Below are positions 1 through 7,124 of a stretch of DNA of 64,000 nt, one piece after another. The notes beneath the pieces are model-generated. The model saw only the letters and a program-made list of their open reading frames with translations, did no database searches and was not told the origin of the DNA. Origin of the DNA: Chitinophagaceae bacterium. Its GTDB lineage: Bacteria > Bacteroidota > Bacteroidia > Chitinophagales > Chitinophagaceae. The translations under genes were made by a program, and so were the position numbers. Position 1 is the first letter of the stretch. Each line of letters opens with the position of its first letter. The stretch spans positions 62,001 through 126,000 of the forward strand of contig JAEUVB010000012.1 of assembly GCA_016786845.1 (NCBI GenBank). The letters are read 5' to 3'.

Positions 1-1182
1 AATTGAAGCACGAAGCAAATCGGCATAATCATGTACCGACTTGATCACATTCACAAAGAAGGTCAAAAACATGAGGTTTGTACGCGGTGTCTTACCCGGA
101 GCCAACAAATTGATTCCGGTATCCGTAGCCAAACTCCAGTTATTATGCTTCCCGCTACCATTCACTCCCGCAAAAGGTTTTTCATGCATCAGTACTTTCA
201 ATTTGTGACGTTTTGCAACTCTCTGCATCACATCCATGAGGAGTGAATTATGATCAACGGCAATATTGACTTCTTCAAAAATTGGAGCACACTCAAATTG
301 AGAAGGAGCAACCTCATTATGACGGGTACGTAATGGAATACCTAATTTATAAGCTTCTTGTTCGAAATCTTGCATATAGGCAAAAACGCGCTCCGGTATC
401 GCCCCGAAATAATGATCTTCTAATTGTTGACCTTTCGCCGGGGTATGTCCGTATAAAGTACGACCCGTAGCCAATATATCCGGACGAGCATTGGCCAGAG
501 ACTCTTCAATCACAAAATACTCCTGCTCCCAGCCTAATGTTGGTGTAACCCGGGTAATATTTTTATCGAAATAATGGCAAACATCCAAAGCAGCTTTATT
601 GAGTACATCAATCGCTTTAAGCAAAGGCGTTTTGGTATCTAATGATTCGCCACTGTAGGATATAAAGATCGTGGGAATGCAAAGGGTCTTTCCATGAGCC
701 ATTTCAATGATGAATGCCGGTGAGGTAGGATCCCAAGCGGTATACCCACGGGCTTCGAATGTTGCACGAATACCACCATTCGGAAAACTGGAGGCATCAG
801 GCTCTTGTTGAGAAAGGGCATCTCCTTCAAATAATTCCAAAGCAGAACCATCACTTTTAATGGTAAAGAAAGAATCATGTTTTTCTGCGGTAGCACCGGT
901 TAATGGTTGAAACCAATGCGTAAAATGGGTTACGCCGCGATCCATGGCCCAAGCCTTCATTCCGCTTGAAATTTGATCCGCCATTTTACGGTCGATCTTA
1001 CTGCCTGATTTTATGGAGTTCATCAGACTTTTATAGGCTTCATCACTTAAATATTCACGCTGCACTTTTCCTGCAAACACATTACTGGCAAAAAAAGCGG
1101 TGATTTTCTGTCCACCGTAACTTTGAATGTCCTTTTCACTGTTGGTGAGCGCCTGAATGGCATTAAAACGTAAATGTCCCAT
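1..1182 (-). CDS. glnN: Type III glutamine synthetase, N-terminal 394 residues (gene cut by window start)
   Basis: This enzyme makes glutamine from glutamate, ammonia and ATP in the cytoplasm. I translated the minus strand from the ATG at 1182; the frame stays open to base 1, so the C-terminal part lies outside the window (the family is usually a little over 700 residues). Family marks are the N-terminal GGQKITAFFASNVF stretch, a THWFQPLTG segment, FPNGGIRATFEARGYTAWDP, the TLGWEQEYF segment with acidic metal ligands, LRTRHNEVAPSQFE, and HEKPFAGVNGSGKHNNWS with the ATP/glutamate-site residues. This is the GlnN (GSIII) type common in Bacteroidota, not GlnA. It is probably monocistronic, since the neighbour upstream ends with its own terminator. 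Confidence 0.96.
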   Translation of the reverse strand, partial: MGHLRFNAIQALTNSEKDIQSYGGQKITAFFASNVFAGKVQREYLSDEAYKSLMNSIKSGSKIDRKMADQISSGMKAWAMDRGVTHFTHWFQPLTGATAEKHDSFFTIKSDGSALELFEGDALSQQEPDASSFPNGGIRATFEARGYTAWDPTSPAFIIEMAHGKTLCIPTIFISYSGESLDTKTPLLKAIDVLNKAALDVCHYFDKNITRVTPTLGWEQEYFVIEESLANARPDILATGRTLYGHTPAKGQQLEDHYFGAIPERVFAYMQDFEQEAYKLGIPLRTRHNEVAPSQFECAPIFEEVNIAVDHNSLLMDVMQRVAKRHKLKVLMHEKPFAGVNGSGKHNNWSLATDTGINLLAPGKTPRTNLMFLTFFVNVIKSVHDYADLLRASI

Positions 1183-1351
1183 ATATTATATTTTTTGCAA
1201 ATGTTATAATTTTCGGATAAATATCCAAATTTTTATAAATAATGTTGATAATTTAATATATTATGTTTTTTTATATTCTTATCCATTTTTGATCTAAATC
1301 TCACAAAACTGTTATTATAACTACATTCTAGAAATTATTAACGGAATATAA

Positions 1352-1379
1352 TAAAAAAGGGCCCGCGAACTGCGAGCCC
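1352..1379 (-). terminator. Rho-independent terminator after the M4 protease gene
   Basis: On the minus strand an 8-bp GC-rich stem (arms 1372-1379 and 1359-1366, one G-U pair) with a 5-nt loop is followed by a run of six T. It lies about 20 nt after the stop of the protease gene. Confidence 0.85.
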
Positions 1380-1401
1380 AATTAATGATCATAATGTTCA
1401 G

Positions 1402-4400
1402 CTATTTCGATTTTAAAATCGGAATAGTTTGCTTTTGTGAATGATTGGAAAGGGTCACATAATAATGCCCTGCACTCCAGGAACGAACAGGTATAGAATA
1501 TTCTTTAGCGTTTTCAATCTCTCTTTCAAAAAGGAGCTGACCAACCGCATCAAAGATTCTTATACTTCCCGAAAATGGCGACTTATTAAAGGTCAATTGA
1601 AGGATATCATCTACAGGATTAGGATAAACTTGCCATCCCAAATTCTCCATCCAATCTTGAATACCCGTTACTTCAGCAGAAATGGTTTGTACAAAAGTAT
1701 CCTTACAACCATTGGCCGATGTGACAATCAATGTTACCGTAAAACTGCCGCTTCCGGTATACTGATGACTTGGCGAGGCTTGTTGAGATGTACCCCCATC
1801 TCCAAAATCCCAGTCGTACAAAGTTGCTCCCGTAGAAGTATTATTAAAAGTAACATTTCCTGAAACATTCGAACCAACGACAAATGAAGCTGTAGGTGCC
1901 GGGTAAAGGGTAATATTCACCGGCGCAGAAACTGCACTGCAATTAGCGGCGCTAGTACCGGTGACGGTATACGAACCGCTTTGAGTGACTGTGATCGAAG
2001 AGCCCGACTGCCCCCCACTCCAACTGTAGGTATTCGCACCACCTGCATTCAACAACACGCTACCCCCGGGGCAAAACGAAGTACTGCCCGCCGGTGTAAT
2101 GGTCACATTCGGCAAAGGATTGACAACCACTGCCACCGAAGTAGACGTTCCGGTGCAACCGGATGTAGTACCGGTTACGGAATATGTTCCGGACTGTGTT
2201 ACCGTAATCGAATTTCCTGTTTGACTATTGCTCCATACATAACTATTCGCACCGCTGGCATTCAAAACGACACTTCCACCAGCGCAAAAAGTGGTATTCC
2301 CCGCAGGTGTAACATTGACCGAAGGACTTGGATTTACAGTGACATTGACACCGGAAGAAGTTGCACTGCATCCATTGGTTGAACCAGTTACTGTAATTGT
2401 CCCGGGCGTTGTGACCGTAATCGAATTACCGGTCAAGCCATTGCTCCATACATAACTATTCGCTCCCGTAGCATTTAAAACCACACTACCGCCGGAACAA
2501 AAGGTTGTATTTCCGACAGGAGTAATCCCTACCGTAGGTACAGAAGTAATCGTGACAGCAGTGGCTGCTGAAGTTCCCGGTGTGAGACAACCTGAAGATG
2601 AACTCACCACGACATGATAAGAGCCGGATGTTGAAGCTGTGTAGCTTGCACCGGTTGCCCCGGTTATCAGCGTGGTTCCGTTATACCATTGATAACTCAA
2701 ACCGGCACCCGTATTGGCATTTAAGGTTACCGTATTCGGCGCACATACATTCAATGAGCCTGATGTTGAAATGGTAGCCGGGACGCTTCCACCTGAACCA
2801 ACGAGAACATTTGTTGGAGTGCGCACACTATAGCAATCATCTCCCTTTACTACCCAGTCATAAAAGAAATAGTAATAACCCGGGCTACCCGGAGCTGTAT
2901 TCCCCGTGATGGTAATAGGCCCGTTTGAATATGGATAGGATGCACCTGAACTGTTTCTATATAAATTAACCGTACTGCCTGTCGCTAGGCCTAACTGCAT
3001 TCCGGTACCAACCGGGATAGGCATATTCAATGTAACGACGCTTCCGCCACTCGGAATATTTACGGTCACACTTTGAAGCGTAGCACCGCCGGCATCTTTT
3101 AATATGATGGTGCGGTTTCCTGCACCTTGCGCAAACACCCAAACACTTTGAAGTATTGTTGGCTGACTACAATCGAAAACCATAAAGCGAGTCGTATTGG
3201 TATAATTACCGCCACCGCCAATAGAATTATTTAATGGCCCTATATGATAAACCGGTGCCGCAATTTTTTCTTCAGCATAATAGGTGGTATTTGCAGACAA
3301 TACCGGGGTTGTAAAACTTGTTCCTGTAGCCACACTGGTACCGCCTATAGCCGCAGTATACCAACGAATGGTATCACCCACCACATTCGGAGTGGCCGTC
3401 AGCAAAGCTGTACCCGGCGAACAAAGTGTAGCGCCAGTGGTCGAAGGCCCCGGAGGTGGTCCCACCTGAATATAAGATGTTTGAGTGAGTGAGTCGATTC
3501 CACATGTACCCCCGTTCACCACTAATTTCACAGTATAAATGCCACTTGAATAAGTGTGTACCGGGTTATATTGCGTTGAAGTAGTACCATCTCCAAAAGT
3601 CCACAAGAATGAATTCCCGTTAGTACTAGTATTGGTAAATTGAACAGTAAGGGTCGTGTCACAAGTTTGAAGAATATCACCACTAAAGCTACTGACAGTT
3701 GGACCGGCCACATAAGGGCTTCCTACACATACAGCGCTCCAGGCATTCGTGGTTGCAATGGTAGGCGTAGAACATCCTCCGTATAATTCAGTAGAAGCCA
3801 CAATGGAATAAAATCTTGCATCCGCATAATTCGCATTAGGAAATAAATGAACCGTAAGTGCACGGAAAGCAATTTTACCTGCTGTATCGGTTCCCAAAGG
3901 ACTAACGGTGTATGTTGTACTTCCGGTGCTTAGTAAATAATACCAATAAATCAATGGCCCATCATTTTGATGACACTCGCCGTTCGGATCCCAATTGGTG
4001 CCTTGATAGCATTTTGGTTGACCGAGCAAGGTTGGGTTTGACATATTACGAATACCCTGACCATCAGGCACACCGGCAGAAGTGCAGGTAATATCTCCGC
4101 CTATCACCCAATCCCATTGTGTGGGTCGGGCATATTTTTCAACTGCGGTTCCGAATACATCGCTATAGGCTTCGTTCAAAGCATCACATTCATCCGATCC
4201 GGAACTGGTAGCACTGAGGTCGGCCGTAAAATTGGTGAGGCCATGTCCGATTTCATGCGCACAAACATCCAAGGCTGTCATCACCATAAATCCTTGATTC
4301 ACATTACCATCGCCATAAGTCATGCGCGTACCATCCCAAAATGCATTGGCATAATTATTATTGTAATGAACATAACTTTTCAATTGATAACCGGCATCAT

Positions 4401-5388
4401 CGATACTGTTGCGATTATGCTTGTTCATAAAATAATCATAAGTCTTTTGGGCACCCCAATGTGCATCTGTAGCCGCTTCATCCTGATCGACATTAACATT
4501 GTTCCAGTAATTGTCGTTGTCTGTAAAATCTGTGGCGCCTCCATAAGTCGTGGCATTGTTCAGGTTATAAGTATTCACCCCCAAACCACGACTGGCATCA
4601 CGAAGTCTAAAACTGTTGGCTGCCGTACTGTCTGTTTGAAAAGTTTGAGTCCCGGAATATTTGGTCACTGCAGTCCCATTCACATTCACATGCTCAATTA
4701 AATTTTTAGATAAAAGAATTTTACCCGTATGCGCATCTACATACTCCATCGTACGCCCCATGGGTTCGTGGGCATAGATATTGAATGCATAACAAAGATG
4801 ATAAGCGTTCTGAACTTTCAGAATAAAAGTTTCTCCTTTGGGATAATAGGTAGCAGAATTATTTTGTGATTCTATTTTCAACAAGGATTCTTCCTGAGGT
4901 ATTTGCCATTTGTAAGTATTTGCATTCACCTTGGCCAGTGCCAGTTGCAATGCGGCAGATTCACTGAGGTTTGGCAAATTGTTGAGATTAGGGATACCTT
5001 GATAAAGGACCCCACCCAAACTTAGAATGCGGCCATTTAAAGCATGAGCGATATACATCGTACCCTGAATTGGGATTCCTTTATAGGTCTCACGATATCG
5101 AATATGCTCAAAGCCCAATTCGTCCTTCGTACGATTAAGTTCCTGGAACCCATAATCTCCCGATAGTTTGAATTGCTTCTTGATCCATGCTTCCATTTGA
5201 TTGGATACAGGCGCTTCTGATTCAACGAAACGGATATAATTTGGCAGAGGCGACTGGTCTGTATACCGAATCATGTTTGCGCCTGAAACGATGCGGCAAG
5301 CATCGGCATTCGTCAAGATTCTTTCGCGACTCATTCCCTTAAAGCATAAAAAGCTAAGAGTGAGTAGGAGTAATGGCTTTAAATTCAT
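1402..5388 (-). CDS. Secreted M4 (thermolysin-family) metalloprotease with PKD and Ig-like modules and a T9SS sorting domain
   Basis: An extracellular zinc endopeptidase of 1328 residues. I start at the ATG at 5388 because it opens a signal peptide (MNLKPLLLLTLSFLCFKG); the in-frame codons before it add only a polar tail. An FTP/PepSY-like propeptide comes first. The catalytic domain has HEIGH at about 378-382, NEAYSD at 405-410 (third zinc ligand Glu) and GECHQNDGPLIYW near 473 (the transition-state His). A PKD domain with WTFGDG follows (about 585-650), then a jelly-roll-like stretch, one plus three Ig-like modules (about 880-1163), a second PKD domain (WDFGDG), and a C-terminal VYPNPVDD...AGHYYV signal of T9SS type A. 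The order fits a protease that is secreted and anchored, or released, by type IX secretion. Substrate unknown. Confidence 0.95.
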   Translation of the reverse strand: MNLKPLLLLTLSFLCFKGMSRERILTNADACRIVSGANMIRYTDQSPLPNYIRFVESEAPVSNQMEAWIKKQFKLSGDYGFQELNRTKDELGFEHIRYRETYKGIPIQGTMYIAHALNGRILSLGGVLYQGIPNLNNLPNLSESAALQLALAKVNANTYKWQIPQEESLLKIESQNNSATYYPKGETFILKVQNAYHLCYAFNIYAHEPMGRTMEYVDAHTGKILLSKNLIEHVNVNGTAVTKYSGTQTFQTDSTAANSFRLRDASRGLGVNTYNLNNATTYGGATDFTDNDNYWNNVNVDQDEAATDAHWGAQKTYDYFMNKHNRNSIDDAGYQLKSYVHYNNNYANAFWDGTRMTYGDGNVNQGFMVMTALDVCAHEIGHGLTNFTADLSATSSGSDECDALNEAYSDVFGTAVEKYARPTQWDWVIGGDITCTSAGVPDGQGIRNMSNPTLLGQPKCYQGTNWDPNGECHQNDGPLIYWYYLLSTGSTTYTVSPLGTDTAGKIAFRALTVHLFPNANYADARFYSIVASTELYGGCSTPTIATTNAWSAVCVGSPYVAGPTVSSFSGDILQTCDTTLTVQFTNTSTNGNSFLWTFGDGTTSTQYNPVHTYSSGIYTVKLVVNGGTCGIDSLTQTSYIQVGPPPGPSTTGATLCSPGTALLTATPNVVGDTIRWYTAAIGGTSVATGTSFTTPVLSANTTYYAEEKIAAPVYHIGPLNNSIGGGGNYTNTTRFMVFDCSQPTILQSVWVFAQGAGNRTIILKDAGGATLQSVTVNIPSGGSVVTLNMPIPVGTGMQLGLATGSTVNLYRNSSGASYPYSNGPITITGNTAPGSPGYYYFFYDWVVKGDDCYSVRTPTNVLVGSGGSVPATISTSGSLNVCAPNTVTLNANTGAGLSYQWYNGTTLITGATGASYTASTSGSYHVVVSSSSGCLTPGTSAATAVTITSVPTVGITPVGNTTFCSGGSVVLNATGANSYVWSNGLTGNSITVTTPGTITVTGSTNGCSATSSGVNVTVNPSPSVNVTPAGNTTFCAGGSVVLNASGANSYVWSNSQTGNSITVTQSGTYSVTGTTSGCTGTSTSVAVVVNPLPNVTITPAGSTSFCPGGSVLLNAGGANTYSWSGGQSGSSITVTQSGSYTVTGTSAANCSAVSAPVNITLYPAPTASFVVGSNVSGNVTFNNTSTGATLYDWDFGDGGTSQQASPSHQYTGSGSFTVTLIVTSANGCKDTFVQTISAEVTGIQDWMENLGWQVYPNPVDDILQLTFNKSPFSGSIRIFDAVGQLLFEREIENAKEYSIPVRSWSAGHYYVTLSNHSQKQTIPILKSK
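1900..2541 (-). repeat. Three tandem 213-bp modules encoding Ig-like domains
   Basis: Three consecutive units of about 71 codons each encode the pattern P-x-V-x-I/V-T-P-x-G-x-T-x-F-C...GGSV-x-LNA. The first two are close to identical over long stretches. They form a spacer between the enzyme and the sorting signal of the M4 protease. Units this similar may gain or lose copies by recombination. Confidence 0.8.
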
Positions 5389-5558
5389 ATGAAAAAATAT
5401 GGGTAAAAATACTATGTAATCCTTGTTGGTTGTACTCTCCGGCCAATTGTATACATTCAAAAAATGTTGATTTGCCTAAAAGGTAGCGTGGACAGAAATT
5501 GAATAAAGCAAAAAAATAAGAGTGGGAATGAGCCCCGAATCGTTCCTCTCGGGTCGGG

Positions 5559-5627
5559 TAAAAAAAAATCAGAGTGAAAATTCAGCATCGAGCTTCGCTC
5601 TCTACTCTCTTTCTCACTCTGATTTTT
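5559..5627 (-). terminator. Terminator of tRNA-Arg, long-looped hairpin
   Basis: Directly 3' of the tRNA on the minus strand, a perfect 14-bp stem (arms 5614-5627 and 5564-5577) encloses a loop of about 36 nt and runs into nine T. The stem is AT/GC mixed (AAAAATCAGAGTGA), the loop is unusually large for a terminator, and no other gene uses it. Confidence 0.7.
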
Positions 5628-5629
5628 AG

Positions 5630-5703
5630 TGACCGCGTTAGGATTCAAACCTAAAACCTTTTGATCCGTAGTCAAATGCTCTATTCAGTTGAGCTACGCA
5701 GCC
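5630..5703 (-). tRNA. tRNA-Arg (anticodon ACG)
   Basis: A full cloverleaf folds on the minus strand: acceptor GGCTGCG with 3' CGCGGTC (two G-U pairs), D-arm TAGCTC...GAGC, anticodon stem TTTGA/TCAAA with loop CTACGGA (anticodon ACG), T-arm with loop TTTGAAT, and discriminator A. CCA is not encoded. A34 would be deaminated to inosine to read CGU/CGC/CGA. Confidence 0.95.
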
Positions 5704-5733
5704 GTTTGATTTTCGGAGTGCAAATATATAGCG

Positions 5734-5741
5734 TACTTTTG
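5734..5741 (+). promoter_or_regulatory. Bacteroidota -7 box for rlmH
   Basis: TACTTTTG matches TAnnTTTG and ends 18 nt before the ATG of rlmH. It lies just outside the divergent tRNA-Arg gene and supports the short rlmH start at 5760. Confidence 0.6.
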
Positions 5742-5759
5742 TCATTGCAAAGAAAAAAA

Positions 5760-6233
5760 ATGACAATCGAACTTTGGAGCCTGGGAAAAGAGAATACAAA
5801 ATTGGTGGATGCCGCCATTGAAGAATACACGAAACGCATTCAACATTACGTGCCCTACAAATTAACGGTGATCGATAATGCCAAAATTCCGAAACAACTG
5901 CCTAAAGCAGCCATGATGGAGAAGGAAGCGGAATTGGTTCTGCAAAAGTTGCAGGATAGAGATTTACTCGTGGTTTTAGACGAACATGGCAAAGCGATTC
6001 AGTCTATGGCCCTGGCTGAAAAAATGAATCACATGTTCAATCTTTCTCCGAATCGAATCATTTTCCTCATTGGCGGCAGTTTCGGTATAGCGCCGGTGCT
6101 GAAAGAAAAAGCCCATTACATTCTATCCCTTTCGTCACTTACATTTCCCCATCAACTCGTGCGTTTACTCTTTACCGAGCAACTCTATCGCGCACTGAGC
6201 ATACTCAAAAATGAAAAATACCACCACGAATAA
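5760..6233 (+). CDS. rlmH: 23S rRNA (pseudouridine-1915 N3)-methyltransferase RlmH
   Basis: A SPOUT-class SAM-dependent enzyme that methylates pseudouridine 1915 in helix 69 of the large ribosomal subunit. The 157-residue length is normal for the family. Visible marks are the N-terminal MTIELWSLGKEN, the central LLVVLDEHGK segment, the SAM-knot motif IIFLIGGSFGIAP, and the C-terminal SLSSLTFPHQLVRLLFTEQLYRA with the conserved EQLYRA tail. The longer in-frame start at 5661 is rejected because it would run through the tRNA-Arg gene and upstream of the -7 box. The gene stands alone, followed by tRNA-Met on the same strand. Confidence 0.97.
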   Translation: MTIELWSLGKENTKLVDAAIEEYTKRIQHYVPYKLTVIDNAKIPKQLPKAAMMEKEAELVLQKLQDRDLLVVLDEHGKAIQSMALAEKMNHMFNLSPNRIIFLIGGSFGIAPVLKEKAHYILSLSSLTFPHQLVRLLFTEQLYRALSILKNEKYHHE

Positions 6234-6254
6234 GGAATTTATTTTATTTTTTAC

Positions 6255-6262
6255 TACATTTG
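6255..6262 (+). promoter_or_regulatory. -7 box for tRNA-Met
   Basis: TACATTTG matches TAnnTTTG exactly and lies 23 nt before the mature 5' end of the tRNA, leaving room for a short 5' leader removed by RNase P. Confidence 0.55.
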
Positions 6263-6285
6263 CCGCCCCGATATCAATCGGCGAT

Positions 6286-6359
6286 GGCGAGATAGCTCAG
6301 GCGGTTAGAGCGCAGGATTCATAACCCTGAGGTCGAGGGTTCAACTCCCTCTTTCGCTA
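6286..6359 (+). tRNA. tRNA-Met (anticodon CAT)
   Basis: Cloverleaf: acceptor GGCGAGA/TTTCGCT, D-arm AGCTC...GAGC, anticodon loop TTCATAA, T-stem GAGGG/CCCTC with loop TTCAACT, discriminator A, CCA not encoded. The anticodon stem lacks the three G-C pairs of initiators, so this is an elongator tRNA. A CAT anticodon could also be the lysidine-modified tRNA-Ile; Met is the more likely reading. Pair 31-39 is A-C and pair 1-72 is G-U. Confidence 0.88.
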
Positions 6360-6363
6360 CATC

Positions 6364-6396
6364 AAAAGCCCTTCCTCATGGTTGGGCTTTTTTTAT
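6364..6396 (+). terminator. Terminator after tRNA-Met
   Basis: Arms AAAAGCCC (6364-6371) and GGGCTTTT (6384-6391) with a 12-nt loop, followed by a T tract. It lies 5 nt after the tRNA. Confidence 0.8.
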
Positions 6397-6418
6397 TATC
6401 TTGCTTCAAAATCGGTAT

Positions 6419-6820
6419 ATGTTTTCTACAAAAATCAATGAAAGTGCTGCAGGCATAGGCTTATTATTACTCCGTCTGCTTTCCGGCGGGGCGATGCTCG
6501 TGCATGGATGGCGAAAAATAGAAAAATTCGCTACCCTCAAAACTGAATTTGCAGATCCCTTCGGTTGGGGACCCGATATTTCACTTTATCTGACCCTGTT
6601 TGCAGAAGTGGCCTGTGCGGGTTTAATTATCCTGGGCCTTTTTACCCGCCTTGCCCTCATTCCTTTAATTATCGTGATGGGCGTAGCCGTATTTAAAATT
6701 CATGCCGGCGAACCTTTTTCAGAATTCGAACTCGCCGCATTTTATCTCACAGCCTATACCAGCCTTTTGCTCACCGGCCCGGGGAAATTTTCCGGGGATC
6801 GGTGGTTGTTGAAGAAATAA
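6419..6820 (+). CDS. DoxX-family membrane protein
   Basis: A 133-residue inner-membrane protein of the DoxX family. Four hydrophobic segments are visible: around LLLLRLLSGGAMLVHG, LYLTLFAEVACAGLIILGLF, LALIPLIIVMGVAVF and ELAAFYLTAYTSLLLTG. The RLLSGGAMLVHGWRK stretch in the first helix and the PGKFSGD near the end are typical. The role of most DoxX proteins is unknown; some are linked to quinol or thiosulfate oxidation or to redox stress, and nothing here decides. The ATG at 6419 is preferred to the TTG at 6401. Single gene between the tRNA terminator and a 300-bp gap. Confidence 0.88.
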   Translation: MFSTKINESAAGIGLLLLRLLSGGAMLVHGWRKIEKFATLKTEFADPFGWGPDISLYLTLFAEVACAGLIILGLFTRLALIPLIIVMGVAVFKIHAGEPFSEFELAAFYLTAYTSLLLTGPGKFSGDRWLLKK

Positions 6821-7124
6821 GGGGTATTCAGCGGTTATCGTATACTCCGAATATAATTTTTGCATGACCGGGGCAACACATCCGTCCAACATTGTCGGCA
6901 AAACCATACTGTGCCAAGTAATCCATAAAAAGACTGTCCTAATTATGGGCATTTTTCCCTAATTATACCTAAGAATGACCTAACTGTAAAAAAGCACTTC
7001 AATCCTTATGAAATACAAGGCTGTTTGGGTATTCTTGTGACATGCTTACAACTTACCGGAGTTAAATGAGTCCAGATGCTTCATGCACGCTCCGACGAAT
7101 GACGGATGTCGGCCCATTGATTAT
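6821..7124. other. 304-bp gap, no gene seen
   Basis: The gap between the DoxX gene and the histidine kinase holds no convincing gene, RNA or terminator. It presumably contains the kinase promoter, but I see no clear TAnnTTTG box. Confidence 0.5.
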
